A DNA stretch of 64,000 nt from Paenibacillus planticolens. Its GTDB lineage: Bacteria; Bacillota; Bacilli; Paenibacillales; NBRC-103111. The notes under the pieces were generated by a model that saw only the letters and a list, made by a program, of their open reading frames with translations, was not told where the DNA came from and made no database searches. The stretch covers positions 1-64,000 of the forward strand of contig NZ_WHNZ01000078.1 in NCBI RefSeq assembly GCF_013141725.1, given 5' to 3'. Below are positions 42,075 to 51,827 of this stretch, in pieces. Each line of letters starts with the position of its first letter. Position 1 is the stretch's first letter. The position numbers were made by a program, and so were the translations under genes.

Positions 42075-42352
42075 ATACTGGAAACGTTGATAGGGAGTAG
42101 TAGGCGGAATGCCCTTCAGAGAGTGGAACTGCAGCGCTGAAAGGTTCCATAGGAAGCAACCGAACGAAGTCGCCCTGGAGTTGTGAATGTGATGGCAAGC
42201 GTCCGCTACTTGCGGAATAGCTGACTTAGCATTTGCCGGCCGCAGCCGTTATCTGTTTGAGAGCCACGCGCTTCATGCATGAAGCTGCGCGGAATAAAGG
42301 TGGTACCACGGAAGCAAGCCTTTCGTCCTTTGCGGGCGGAGGGCTTTTTTTG
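42075..42352 (+). ncRNA. T-box leader of valS (tRNA-Val-sensing riboswitch)
   Basis: A leader with T-box features: GATAGGGAGTAGTAG near the base of stem I, an apical stem TGGAAC/GTTCCA (42124-42156), and the T-box core AAAGGTGGTACCACGG (42297-42312), followed by an intrinsic terminator (42316-42351). The TGGT in the core would pair with the ACCA end of tRNA-Val. GTC at 42169-42171 is the likely specifier codon (inferred from position, not folded rigorously). Uncharged tRNA-Val should favour the antiterminator and valS expression. Confidence 0.88.
42316..42352 (+). terminator. T-box-controlled terminator before valS
   Basis: AAGCCTTTCGTCC (42316-42328), loop TTTGC and GGGCGGAGGGCTT (42334-42346) form a 13-bp stem with three G-T pairs, ending in a T-run to 42351. 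Confidence 0.85.
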
Positions 42353-42433
42353 TTTGATTTGACCCGAAGCCAGCGCTTAATTACAGGCCCCAAAAGCCTA
42401 TTTAACAGATATAACAGTGATGGAGGTAATCTT

Positions 42434-45103
42434 ATGACCGAAGCGAATGAAATCAAAGAGCAACTGCAAATGCCTACCACGTACGATCCCAAAGAAGCGG
42501 AGCGAAAGTGGTATGACTACTGGATCAAGAATGACTTTTTCAAGGCGGGCAGCCGTCCGGATGCGGAAACTTACACCATTGTGATCCCGCCTCCTAACGT
42601 AACGGGCATGCTGCATATCGGGCATGCGCTTGATTTTACCCTTCAAGATATTCTAGTTCGTACGAAGCGGATGCAGGGCTTTGACACGCTTTGGCTGCCT
42701 GGTTCCGACCATGCGGGTATCGCTACGCAAACAAAAGTCGAGCAAAAGCTTCGTGAGGATGGTCAATCCCGCTATGACCTGGGCCGCGAAAAATTCCTGG
42801 AGAAAGTTTGGGAATGGAAAGAGCATTATGCGAACACGATTCGCGAACAATGGGCCAAAATGGGCTTTTCGTTGGACTACTCCCGTGAGCGTTTTACGCT
42901 GGATGAAGGGTTGTCGCAAGCGGTTCGTGAAGTTTTCGTAAGCTTGTATGAGAAAGGGCTTATTTACCGCGGCAACTATATTATTAACTGGGATCCTGCG
43001 GCCCGTACAGCGCTTTCGGATATCGAAGTTGAGTATAAAGAGGTTCAGGGTGCGCTTTATCACTTGTCCTACAAAACGACGGACGGATTGGATTCCATCG
43101 TTGTCGCTACCACGCGTCCTGAGACGATGCTTGGCGATACGGCCGTTGCTGTTCATCCGAAGGATGAGCGGTATCAGCATCTGATCGGCAAGAAATTGCT
43201 GCTTCCGATTGTAAACCGCGAGATTCCGGTCATTGCGGACGAGTACGTTGAGAAAGAGTTCGGCAGCGGCGCCGTCAAAATTACGCCTGCCCACGATCCG
43301 AACGACTTCGAAGTCGGCAAGCGCCATGAGCTTCCGCAAATTCTGGTGATGGATGAAACCGGCACGATGAATGCGAATGCAGGCCCATACCAAGGCAAAG
43401 ACCGGTTCGAATGCCGCAAGCAAATCGTTGCCGATCTGAAGGAACAAGGCGTTCTGATTAAAATCGAAGAGCACGTTCACCAAGTAGGTCACAGTGAGCG
43501 CAGCGGCGCCGTCATCGAGCCGTATCTGTCCACGCAGTGGTTCGTGAAAATGCAGCCGCTTGCCGATAAAGCCATTGAAGCGCAAAAATCCGGCAAAGGC
43601 GTAAACTTCGTTCCGGATCGCTTCGAGAAGACTTATCTGAACTGGATTGAAAATGTTCGCGATTGGTGCATTTCCCGTCAGCTATGGTGGGGCCATCGCA
43701 TTCCAGCTTGGCATTGCGCGGATTGCGGTCAAATCACCGTTTCCCGTGAGGACGCTTCCGCTTGCTCACACTGCCAAAGCACAAACCTGAAGCAAGACAA
43801 CGACGTGCTTGATACTTGGTTCAGCTCTGCCCTATGGCCGTTCTCCACACTCGGCTGGCCGAATGAGACTGAGGACCTTAAACGCTACTACCCGACGAAT
43901 GTTCTAGTAACGGGTTATGATATTATTTATTTCTGGGTTGCCCGAATGATTTTCACGGCCCTTGAATTTACGGAGCAAATTCCGTTCAAAGACGTGTTGA
44001 TGCATGGTCTTGTACGCGACTCCGAAGGCCGTAAAATGTCCAAATCGCTTGGCAATGGCGTAGATCCGCTAGAGGTGATCGAAAAGTATGGCGCAGATGC
44101 TATGCGCTACATGATTTCCACGAGCAGCACGCCGGGGCAGGATCTCCGCTTCCGATGGGAGCGCGTGGAGCAAGCGCGGAATTTTGCCAACAAGATCTGG
44201 AATGCGTCCCGTTTTGCGCTTATGAATCTCGAAGGCGTTACGGCCGCAGATATCGATTTGACGGGTCAGCTGGGTACGGCAGACCGCTGGATTCTGCATC
44301 GTTTGAACGAAACGGTTCGCGACGTAACCCGTTTAATTGACAGCTATGAATTCGGCGAAACCGGCCGCTTGCTGTATAATTTCATCTGGGATGACCTCTG
44401 CGATTGGTACATTGAGTTCAGCAAATTGAGCTTATACGGAACGGATGCCGCTGCGAAGAAGAAGACGCAGTCCGTCCTGGCCTATGTGCTTGACCGCACG
44501 CAGCGTTTGATTCATCCGTTCATGCCGTTCATTTCCGAAGAAATCTGGCAGCATTTGCCGCATGAAGGCGAAACGATTACGCTTGCTTCTTGGCCTACCG
44601 AGAATGCGGCGTTCGAATCCCCAGATGCTGTTCGCGAGATGGAGCTATTGATGGATGCCATCCGGTCCGTTCGTAATATCCGCTCTGAAGTGAATGTGCC
44701 GATGAGTAAAAAGGTTGAGCTGCTGATCAAGCCGGCAAGCAGTGAAACGCAAAGCATTCTTCGTAACAATGAAGAATACTTGAAACGTTTCTGCAATACG
44801 TCCCTGCTGCAAATCGACGCCGAAATGGCTGCGCCGGAGAAAGCGATGACGTCGATCATTACCGGAGCCGAGCTGTTCTTGCCGCTGGCCGGGCTGATCG
44901 ATATCGCCCAAGAGCTTGTGCGCTTGGACAAAGAGCTGCAAACTTTGCACGGTGAAGTCGAGCGTATTGAGAAAAAGCTGGGCAACGAGGGCTTCGTGGC
45001 CAAGGCGCCTGCGAAGGTGATCGAGGAAGAGAAGGCTAAACTTGCCGACTATGCGGATAAGCGGGACAAAGTGATAGCTCGTTTAGCGGAATTAAAAGGA
45101 TAA
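42434..45103 (+). CDS. valS: valine-tRNA ligase
   Basis: An 889-residue class Ia synthetase charging tRNA-Val. It shows HIGH (MLHIGHALDFT), the KMSKS loop (GRKMSKSLGNGVDP), the CP1 editing domain (TTRPETMLGDTAVAVHP), a Cys pair pattern in CADCGQ/CSHCQ, and the C-terminal coiled coil (ELVRLDKELQTLHGEVERIE). The ATG at 42434 has GGAGGTAATCTT upstream; the open frame back to 42233 runs through the T-box terminator and is not coding. Expression should follow the T-box leader. folC comes 70 bp downstream. Confidence 0.98.
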   Translation: MTEANEIKEQLQMPTTYDPKEAERKWYDYWIKNDFFKAGSRPDAETYTIVIPPPNVTGMLHIGHALDFTLQDILVRTKRMQGFDTLWLPGSDHAGIATQTKVEQKLREDGQSRYDLGREKFLEKVWEWKEHYANTIREQWAKMGFSLDYSRERFTLDEGLSQAVREVFVSLYEKGLIYRGNYIINWDPAARTALSDIEVEYKEVQGALYHLSYKTTDGLDSIVVATTRPETMLGDTAVAVHPKDERYQHLIGKKLLLPIVNREIPVIADEYVEKEFGSGAVKITPAHDPNDFEVGKRHELPQILVMDETGTMNANAGPYQGKDRFECRKQIVADLKEQGVLIKIEEHVHQVGHSERSGAVIEPYLSTQWFVKMQPLADKAIEAQKSGKGVNFVPDRFEKTYLNWIENVRDWCISRQLWWGHRIPAWHCADCGQITVSREDASACSHCQSTNLKQDNDVLDTWFSSALWPFSTLGWPNETEDLKRYYPTNVLVTGYDIIYFWVARMIFTALEFTEQIPFKDVLMHGLVRDSEGRKMSKSLGNGVDPLEVIEKYGADAMRYMISTSSTPGQDLRFRWERVEQARNFANKIWNASRFALMNLEGVTAADIDLTGQLGTADRWILHRLNETVRDVTRLIDSYEFGETGRLLYNFIWDDLCDWYIEFSKLSLYGTDAAAKKKTQSVLAYVLDRTQRLIHPFMPFISEEIWQHLPHEGETITLASWPTENAAFESPDAVREMELLMDAIRSVRNIRSEVNVPMSKKVELLIKPASSETQSILRNNEEYLKRFCNTSLLQIDAEMAAPEKAMTSIITGAELFLPLAGLIDIAQELVRLDKELQTLHGEVERIEKKLGNEGFVAKAPAKVIEEEKAKLADYADKRDKVIARLAELKG

Positions 45104-45173
45104 TTGAAGGAAAACCAACGATTGCCTAGGTACGTATACAAGGTGATTCATATAGTAAATGAGGATGAGATCG

Positions 45174-46550
45174 ATGAACGAATTCAAAGACAACCATCCG
45201 GCAGCTTTCCAAAGCGCGCAGGAAGCGATCGCCTGGATCGTTGGCCGGATGGAGAAACTCGGCATCAAACCGGGACTTCAGCGAATGCAGCTGATGATGG
45301 AAAAGCTTGGTCACCCCGAACGCAGATTGAAATTCATTCACGTAGCAGGGACGAACGGCAAAGGCTCCACATGTGCGTATTTGTCTTCCGTCTTGCGGGC
45401 ATGCGGCTATGATGTGGGGACGTTCACGTCCCCGTATTTGGAAAAGTATACGAACCGTATCCAAGTGAACGGCGAGGATATTCCGGATGACGACCTGCTT
45501 AGATTGGTGAATGACATGAAGCCGGTCATTGACGAGATTGCCGAAACAGAGCTTGGCTCCCCGTCGATGTTTGAAATTTCTACAGCTCTTGCCATTATGT
45601 ATTTCGGCAAGGTGGCGTATCCCGATTATGTGGTATGGGAAACGGGCTTAGGGGGCAGGCTGGATAGCACGAATATCGTGAATCCGGTTGTGACCGTCAT
45701 TACCAATGTAGGCCATGACCATATGGACATTCTTGGAGATACGATCGAAAAAGTAGCCTCAGAGAAGGCTGGTATTATTAAAGCGGGCGTGCCCGTTATT
45801 ACGGCAGCGCAGCCCCATGAAGGCTGGAGCGTAATCGAGCAGGCGGCCCGAGCGAAGAAAGCGACGCTTTACACGCTTGGCGATCAATTCGATTACGCGA
45901 ATGTGACAAGCGAGCTGGATCTTCAAACTTTTGATTTCAGGGGCCCGTTCCGGCCGATCCCGGGCGTGCCGATCTCGCTGAATGGCGAGCATCAGCTGAA
46001 GAATGCCGCCGTGGCAGTGATGACGTTGGAAGTGCTTCGTCAATATTATGCCTGCATCGTTGACGATGAAGACCTGTATAAGGGGCTGAAAGAAACCCGT
46101 TGGCCGGGCCGTCTCGAGATGATTTCGAACGAGCCCCGCATTTTGCTTGATGGCGCGCATAACCCTGAAGGAGCCGCGACACTTGCCGCTGCGCTCCAAA
46201 CCGTATACAGCTACCGAAAGCTGAATCTGATGATGGGAATGCTTTCGACAAAGAATCATACGGGCTACCTCAGGCATATACTACCATTGGTGGATACACT
46301 TATTATTACGGAACCCGATTTTCATAAAAAAGGGGATGCCTCTATGCTCGCAGAGCTTGCACGTGAGCTTCTTCACGATATGAACCGTGAGGTCGATATC
46401 GTGGTTGAGCGCGATTGGAAGCGGGCATTAGAACTCCTTACAAGCAGAACTGAGCAGGATGATCTGGCGGTCGTATCCGGCACGCTGTATTTAATCTCTG
46501 ATGTTCGTTCTTGGATTACCTATCAAACCGATTCTGAAAAAGGATGGTGA
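45174..46550 (+). CDS. folC: bifunctional folylpolyglutamate / dihydrofolate synthase
   Basis: A 458-residue Mur-ligase-family enzyme that adds glutamate to dihydropteroate and folates. The P-loop is VAGTNGKGSTCAYL, followed by GTFTSPYLEKYTNRI, GLGGRLDSTN and LLDGAHNPEGA. The ATG at 45174 has GAGGATGAGATCG upstream; ATGs at 45159 and 45165 are in frame and possible. It follows valS as in B. subtilis and lies 7 bp before murC. Confidence 0.95.
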   Translation: MNEFKDNHPAAFQSAQEAIAWIVGRMEKLGIKPGLQRMQLMMEKLGHPERRLKFIHVAGTNGKGSTCAYLSSVLRACGYDVGTFTSPYLEKYTNRIQVNGEDIPDDDLLRLVNDMKPVIDEIAETELGSPSMFEISTALAIMYFGKVAYPDYVVWETGLGGRLDSTNIVNPVVTVITNVGHDHMDILGDTIEKVASEKAGIIKAGVPVITAAQPHEGWSVIEQAARAKKATLYTLGDQFDYANVTSELDLQTFDFRGPFRPIPGVPISLNGEHQLKNAAVAVMTLEVLRQYYACIVDDEDLYKGLKETRWPGRLEMISNEPRILLDGAHNPEGAATLAAALQTVYSYRKLNLMMGMLSTKNHTGYLRHILPLVDTLIITEPDFHKKGDASMLAELARELLHDMNREVDIVVERDWKRALELLTSRTEQDDLAVVSGTLYLISDVRSWITYQTDSEKGW

Positions 46551-46557
46551 GAACGGC

Positions 46558-47946
46558 GTGAGTCAAGCTGAACACGTACATTTTATAGGCATCGGCGGAT
46601 ACGGCATGAGCGCAATTGCCAAAGTCATGCTTGAGATGGGATACCGGATTTCCGGTTCCGACCTGGCACACCAAGAGTTAACGGAAAAGTTAAAGGCGAA
46701 GGGCGCGCAAGTTTATATCGGGCATGAAGCCCGCAATGTTTCGGGTGCTGATTTGGTAGTTTACTCGACAGCCTTATCCAAAGATAATGTGGAGATGCAA
46801 GCGGCGGAAGAATTGAATATTCCTGTTATTCACCGCTCCCAGATGCTCGCCAGACTGATGAATGAACGCAAAGGAATCGCGGTTGCGGGCGCTCACGGCA
46901 AAACGACGACATCTTCGATGATCGCTCTGGTCATGGAGATTTGCGGTATCGATCCTACCTATATTATAGGCGGCGAAATCATGAATGTGGGCAGCAACGC
47001 CAAAGCAGGCAAAGGTGATTTCGTTGTGGCGGAAGCCGATGAGAGCGACGGCACTTTCCTTCAATATCACCCTACGCTTGCCTTAGTGAATAATATCGAA
47101 GCGGATCACTTGGAGAACTATAACGGTGATTTCGAGAACTTAAAGAAAGCTTACAAGCAGTTCCTCAGTCAAGTGAGACCCGGAGGAAAAGCGATTGTCT
47201 GTCAAGACGATATGTTCTTGCGTGAGATGATTCCGTCTATTCAAAGCGAAGTCGTTACGTATGGAATAGATAATGATGCTGACTATATGGCCAGCGATAT
47301 TTCCTTAGGCGACCGCAAGGTTACGTTTAACGTCCATTGCAAAGGTACGCTGCTAGGGGAAGTCAGCTTGTCCGTACCAGGTAAGCACAATGTATATAAT
47401 GCGTTAGCTACGTTGATCACATGTTTGGAAGCTGGACTGCCTTTTGAGAAGATTGCCGAGGCCATTCAAGAGTTTCGCGGTGCGAAGCGTAGATTTCAAG
47501 TGCTTGGGGAAGTGGAAAACATTTTGGTCATTGATGATTACGCTCATCACCCGACTGAAATTCAAGCGACGATTTCCGCTGCCAAAGCGACAGGCAAACG
47601 GATCATTGCCGTCTTCCAACCGCAACGCTACACACGAACCTATTATTTATTCGAGCAGTTCAGCCGTTCTTTCGATGAGGCTGACGAGGTTATTATTACC
47701 GATATTTATTCTCCCGCTGGCGAGAAGCGAATTGAGGGCGTAGATTCAGCCAAGCTGGTTGAATTGATTAAGAGCAACAGCAATCCCAATGTACAGCATA
47801 TTGCCACAAGGGATGAAGTTCTCCACTACTTAATCGACCATGTGCAGCCGGGGGATCTGGTACTGACCATGGGAGCGGGGGATATTTGGAAAGCGGCAGA
47901 CGGCTTAGCCAAATCACTGCGCAAGAAATACGAAACGAACGGTTAG
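46558..47946 (+). CDS. murC: UDP-N-acetylmuramate-L-alanine ligase
   Basis: A 462-residue peptidoglycan precursor ligase adding L-Ala to UDP-MurNAc. The N-terminal domain starts VHFIGIGGYGMSAIAKV; the ATP site is VAGAHGKTTTSSMI; further blocks are EADESDGTF, VPGKHNVYNALA and DDYAHHPTEI. The GTG at 46558 follows GGATGGTGAGAACGGC. Placing murC directly after folC puts two Mur-fold ligases side by side. Confidence 0.96.
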   Translation: MSQAEHVHFIGIGGYGMSAIAKVMLEMGYRISGSDLAHQELTEKLKAKGAQVYIGHEARNVSGADLVVYSTALSKDNVEMQAAEELNIPVIHRSQMLARLMNERKGIAVAGAHGKTTTSSMIALVMEICGIDPTYIIGGEIMNVGSNAKAGKGDFVVAEADESDGTFLQYHPTLALVNNIEADHLENYNGDFENLKKAYKQFLSQVRPGGKAIVCQDDMFLREMIPSIQSEVVTYGIDNDADYMASDISLGDRKVTFNVHCKGTLLGEVSLSVPGKHNVYNALATLITCLEAGLPFEKIAEAIQEFRGAKRRFQVLGEVENILVIDDYAHHPTEIQATISAAKATGKRIIAVFQPQRYTRTYYLFEQFSRSFDEADEVIITDIYSPAGEKRIEGVDSAKLVELIKSNSNPNVQHIATRDEVLHYLIDHVQPGDLVLTMGAGDIWKAADGLAKSLRKKYETNG

Positions 47947-47948
47947 AG

Positions 47949-47993
47949 GAAAGATCGCTGTAAGCCAATTGGCTGGAGGCGGTCTTTTTTTGC
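47949..47993 (+). terminator. terminator after murC
   Basis: A nested stem (AAAGATCGC with GGCGGTCTTT, inner AGCCA-ATT-GGCT) is followed by TTTTTTTG. Confidence 0.8.
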
Positions 47994-48099
47994 ATTACCG
48001 AACATATTTCAACTCTCTCAATCATAATCTAGTAACAGAAGATTTGGACAAGATGACGGCTGGACCGTTTCCAAATACATTTTACGAGGAGTGAAGAGA

Positions 48100-49455
48100 A
48101 TGAGTAAAGCAAGAATTACGTATCGTTTCGATGCCAAAGAGCCTGCAGAACCTAACCGCAAAGCCTCGCGAGTGCCGGTTTCGGAAGAGAAGGTAATCCC
48201 ACTCTATCAGGAAGAGTTCAAAGTAGTAGCGAATGAGACGAAAGACGTCCGTAAATCCGAGGAGATTTCTCCCTATCATCAAGCTGAGAGAGAGCAGGTA
48301 GAAAGCTTATTTGAACCGCATGCGCTAAATACGTTTACGACGGATTTTGGGGGATGGAGCAGTCAGATTGAGACGGAAGGCGAGCGAGTCGAGCGAATTA
48401 TTCGCGAATCCCAGTCTGTCCGGGAGGAGCAGAGAGGCAGAGAAGTTCCTGTTGAAAGACAGGAGCAGGAGCCGATTACGGAGCGAAACCGCGACGAGTG
48501 GTCAAGCTGGACGCAGAGGGGCCCCTTTGTAGAGCCGGAAACAGGCGCCAGATATGCGAAGTCGAGCGGTGCGCCCTGGATTCGCATTGCCACTTCGGTA
48601 GCCGGAGCTGTCGTTACGGGGATCGCTTTCGGATTTTTTGTCCTCTCTATGTTTTCATCGTCCGATCGTATCGCAACAGAGGCCGCACAGGGCAAAAATA
48701 CAATAGCCGTGCCTTCGGCTAACGTGCAGGCGGCTGTTCCATCGAAAGCGCCGGTCGGAGCTGCCAAAACGGGCACAGATCAAGCATCCGCGCTGCCGGC
48801 GACGGCCGCTGCCGTGACCCCGGTTCAAATTCCCGCTAAATCTTACACGATCCTGCAGAATGGCGTTTTCAGTTCCTTGCAGGGAGCCCAAGCCATCCAG
48901 GATACGCTGAAAAAGAAAGGGTTGGCTTCTGCACTGGATACCTCGGATAAGCCCACGGTATTCGTAGGATTTGCCAAGAATAAGGATGACGCCAACACCC
49001 TTAGACAACAAGTACAAACAGTGGATAAATCGATAGAAGTGTATATCAAAAGCTTGGATATTCCGGCTGCGGCGGGAATCCGTTGGGGTGGTCAAAAGCC
49101 GGAGGCGGTTCCTTCTTTTCTAGCAGAAGGGGATAAGCTAGTGAATACAATTAATGAAATGGCCGTAATTCATCTTGCGGAAACGAAGCCGACTGCGCTT
49201 TCGGACAGCTCCTTGCAAGCCATTCACGCCTCCCATCAGTCCCTGACAACATTGTCCGCGTCACTCAATGAAGGCTTAAACGATGACGCCAAGCCCATTG
49301 TTCAAAAGATGACATCCTCGCTAAACAGCGCCGTGCAGTCCATGGATGAGTACAAGAAAAGCCCATCCACAGCGATGCTGTGGCAAGCTCAAACATCCAT
49401 GATGCAGTACATCCTTGCACAGAAAGAACTTCTTAAGAAAATCAGCGTATCGTAA
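48100..49455 (+). CDS. spoIIB: SpoIIB-like sporulation protein with SPOR domain
   Basis: A 451-residue bitopic membrane protein. A charged, disordered cytoplasmic N-terminus (1-158) is followed by one membrane helix (about 161-186), an Ala-rich linker, a SPOR peptidoglycan-binding domain (about 245-325: YTILQNGVFSSLQGAQAIQDT) and a helical C-terminus. B. subtilis SpoIIB lies in the same place and localises to the polar septum to help early engulfment. GAGGAGTGAAGAGA precedes the ATG at 48100. The name rests on architecture and synteny; sequence is divergent. Confidence 0.82.
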   Translation: MSKARITYRFDAKEPAEPNRKASRVPVSEEKVIPLYQEEFKVVANETKDVRKSEEISPYHQAEREQVESLFEPHALNTFTTDFGGWSSQIETEGERVERIIRESQSVREEQRGREVPVERQEQEPITERNRDEWSSWTQRGPFVEPETGARYAKSSGAPWIRIATSVAGAVVTGIAFGFFVLSMFSSSDRIATEAAQGKNTIAVPSANVQAAVPSKAPVGAAKTGTDQASALPATAAAVTPVQIPAKSYTILQNGVFSSLQGAQAIQDTLKKKGLASALDTSDKPTVFVGFAKNKDDANTLRQQVQTVDKSIEVYIKSLDIPAAAGIRWGGQKPEAVPSFLAEGDKLVNTINEMAVIHLAETKPTALSDSSLQAIHASHQSLTTLSASLNEGLNDDAKPIVQKMTSSLNSAVQSMDEYKKSPSTAMLWQAQTSMMQYILAQKELLKKISVS

Positions 49456-49457
49456 CT

Positions 49458-49519
49458 AAAAAAGCAGCGTATCTGCCAGAGCTTTAAGATAAGCCTCTGA
49501 AGATACGCTGCTTTTATTT
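49458..49519. terminator. bidirectional terminator between spoIIB and the SLH amidase gene
   Basis: AAAAAAGCAGCGTATCT (49458-49474) pairs with AGATACGCTGCTTTT (49501-49515), A/T-rich on both sides. It overlaps the amidase stop codon. Confidence 0.85.
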
Positions 49520-50752
49520 TGCGTAATAACGATCCAACAAGGCAGCAATCTCTGCGCGTGTCATCGTTTGCTCCGGTTTGAACGAAGTATCGGTGATTCC
49601 GTTAATAATGCCTTTTTGTTTCAGCGCATAGATCGCTTTCGCGCTCCACAATTCTGCGGGTACGTCGTCGAACGATACCTTAGGAGAGGCGGTTTGCCCC
49701 GTGCTTTTTGAAGTCATTTGGATAAGCCGGTCGAAGAGATAAGCGACTTCCCCGCGTGTGATCGGCTGCTCGGGACGAATCGTACCATCGGCATAGCCTT
49801 GAAGCAGGTTCAATTTCTGGGCTTTGGCGAAAACAGGACTTGCCCAATAGGAAGGGGACAGGTCTTTGTACGTTTGATCAGCCGTCTGGCAGGCATAAAC
49901 CGCAGTGGTTACGGTTCCGCTTGGCGCACAAGCCGCCTCTAGTGTGCTGAATGAAAATACCCGGTCCATCAAGGTAAGGAATTCGGCTCTTTTCAAAGCG
50001 CGATCCGGCTCATACCGATTGGCGATGCCGTCAATAATTCCTTTGTTCTTCATGCGAAGGATGGCCTCTCTTGCCCAATGCCCAAGGGAATCTGTAAACA
50101 TAGGCGGCGTATAAGCAGCAATCCCGTTTGCAATTCCCAGTGCCATTTTGGATCGCACCGCATCGTTCGCAAGCAATGCTGCATCGCTGGATTGGCTTAA
50201 AAAAGCAGTTTCCACAAGAATGCTTGGAATGCTTCCCATTCTGGCTACATAGACCGCACTTGGCACTAGTCCTAAGTTTTTGGTGCCGGCAGCGGAGACT
50301 AGCGCATCCAAGACGTGCTGCGCCAGATCTTTGCTGTAAGGCGTCAACTGTTTCATTTTCTCGCTAGCGGGATAATCTTCTTGGGGGTACGCGTTGTCGT
50401 AGTAGAGCACCATGCTTCCATTGGCTGTGCCGTTCGGGTGCGAATTGGCATGGACGGAAACGAATAAATCCGCTTGCAAGGCATCAGTGAAGTCAACGCG
50501 CTGCGCGAGTGACCAGTACGTGTCATCCGTTCGTGTCATGACAACCTCGTAGCCCCGATTGGTTAGCTCTTCCCGGAGCTTCTGGGTGATATCGAGGTTG
50601 ACATCTTTTTCTCGTAAACCGTTTACCCCAATAGCACCGGGATCGCTCCCGCCATGTCCGGCGTCAAGTACAATTTTGTAGGCGAAGGCTTGATAGGGAA
50701 ACGCTATCGTAAGTATAAAAGTGAGCAGGACAAGTTTTTTAAGTAATGTCAT
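49514..50752 (-). CDS. N-acetylmuramoyl-L-alanine amidase with three SLH domains
   Basis: A 412-residue exported enzyme. A signal peptide (1-24) is followed by an Amidase_3 domain (about 25-212; LDAGHGGSDPGAIG, EKDVNLD, VSVHANSH, ILVETAFLS). Three S-layer-homology repeats (about 217-412; FTDSLGHWAREAILRMKNKG, YKDLSPSYWASP, ITRGEVAYLFDRL, MTRAEIAALLDRY) anchor it to secondary wall polymer. It hydrolyses the glycan-peptide bond of peptidoglycan at the cell surface. GGAGGTACTTCAACA precedes the ATG. It is inverted relative to the spoIIB and maf genes that flank it. Confidence 0.93.
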   Translation of the reverse strand: MTLLKKLVLLTFILTIAFPYQAFAYKIVLDAGHGGSDPGAIGVNGLREKDVNLDITQKLREELTNRGYEVVMTRTDDTYWSLAQRVDFTDALQADLFVSVHANSHPNGTANGSMVLYYDNAYPQEDYPASEKMKQLTPYSKDLAQHVLDALVSAAGTKNLGLVPSAVYVARMGSIPSILVETAFLSQSSDAALLANDAVRSKMALGIANGIAAYTPPMFTDSLGHWAREAILRMKNKGIIDGIANRYEPDRALKRAEFLTLMDRVFSFSTLEAACAPSGTVTTAVYACQTADQTYKDLSPSYWASPVFAKAQKLNLLQGYADGTIRPEQPITRGEVAYLFDRLIQMTSKSTGQTASPKVSFDDVPAELWSAKAIYALKQKGIINGITDTSFKPEQTMTRAEIAALLDRYYAK

Positions 50753-50898
50753 TGTTGAAGTACCTCCGATAAACTATCTTACTAGGATCAGCTCAGGTTG
50801 TAAGCAGGTAACAATCACCATTCGGCTACTTTTTTCATGGAAAAAAATAGTTTGTACCCGTATAATAGGGCTTGTACATAGAAGAGAGGATGACAGCG

Positions 50899-51141
50899 AT
50901 GAAGAAAGGCACCTTTACATTAGTCATATTTCTAATTATCGGCTTGATAACCGGGATTATTGTAGGCCAATTGCTGGCTTCTGTGCCTGCTTTGTCTTTC
51001 TTGACCAAATCGGCCTCTATCACTTGGGATCCCAAGGCAGATTTGCAAGTTGTGAAATATGAGCTGCACCTTCTGGTGAGACTAAACTTATGCAGTATTC
51101 TTGGATTAGTGGGGGCCTTCCTCCTATATCGCAAGCTATAG
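50899..51141 (+). CDS. DUF4321 small membrane protein
   Basis: An 80-residue protein with two hydrophobic helices (about 5-28 and 58-78) and a short loop containing ITWDPKADLQVVKYELHL, typical of DUF4321. Function is unknown. AGAGGATGACAGCG precedes the ATG at 50899. It lies 51 bp before maf. A TATAAT at 50861-50866 is a likely -10. Confidence 0.85.
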   Translation: MKKGTFTLVIFLIIGLITGIIVGQLLASVPALSFLTKSASITWDPKADLQVVKYELHLLVRLNLCSILGLVGAFLLYRKL

Positions 51142-51192
51142 TCGGCATTGAACCATTTTACGGAAATTATTGAAAGCTAGGAGCTGTTTCTT

Positions 51193-51801
51193 TTGAGTAA
51201 ATCCCTTAACCCAGAACAAAGACTTATTCTTGCATCTTCCTCGCCGCGGAGGCAGGAACTGATTCAATCGCTCGGACTACCCTATATCATTCGGGTGAGC
51301 GACGCGGATGAGACCGTAGAAGGAAAAATAACGCCTTCCGAGCTGGTGGAAGTTTTATCCGTACGCAAAGCGTCAACGGTTCGGGACATGCTGGAGTCCG
51401 ACGAAAAGCACGGGATTATTGTTGGCTCTGACACCATCGTCGTGCTTCAAGATGAGGTTCTGGGCAAACCTGTAGATGAAGAGGATTCCTTCCGGATGCT
51501 GAAAGCTCTGCAAGGCACAACGCATCAAGTATATAGCGGGGTTGCCTGTGTTGATGCACAAACAGGGAAACACGTCGTCTCGCATAGCGTGACCCATGTG
51601 AAGATGAAATCGATGGCAGATGCTCAAATTCGCCGATATATTGCAACCGGAGAGCCTAAGGATAAAGCGGGTTCTTATGCGATTCAAGGGATCGGAGCCA
51701 CCATCGTGGAATCGATTGCAGGCGACTATTTTACCGTTGTGGGGTTACCGCTTTCCTTGCTGAGCGATTTGCTGCTGAACTTTGATATCCAAGTCTTGTA
51801 A
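51193..51801 (+). CDS. maf: Maf-type nucleoside triphosphate pyrophosphatase
   Basis: A 202-residue house-cleaning enzyme that hydrolyses dTTP/UTP and modified nucleotides. Signatures are LILASSSPRRQELIQSLGL, VGSDTIVVLQDEVLGKP and GSYAIQGIGATIVESIAGDY. The start is TTG at 51193 with TAGGAGCTGTTTC upstream. It sits between spoIIB and radC, as in B. subtilis. Confidence 0.95.
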   Translation: MSKSLNPEQRLILASSSPRRQELIQSLGLPYIIRVSDADETVEGKITPSELVEVLSVRKASTVRDMLESDEKHGIIVGSDTIVVLQDEVLGKPVDEEDSFRMLKALQGTTHQVYSGVACVDAQTGKHVVSHSVTHVKMKSMADAQIRRYIATGEPKDKAGSYAIQGIGATIVESIAGDYFTVVGLPLSLLSDLLLNFDIQVL

Positions 51802-51827
51802 TCTTTCGGTTTCTGGGCGTTCATACA

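Noticed and set aside
42233..42433. N-terminal extension of valS through the leader
   Set aside because: The frame crosses the T-box core and terminator, while a strong ribosome site precedes the ATG at 42434.
42653..43585. 310-codon open frame antisense to valS
   Set aside because: It shadows a strongly conserved gene, with composition explained by the opposite strand and no ribosome site.
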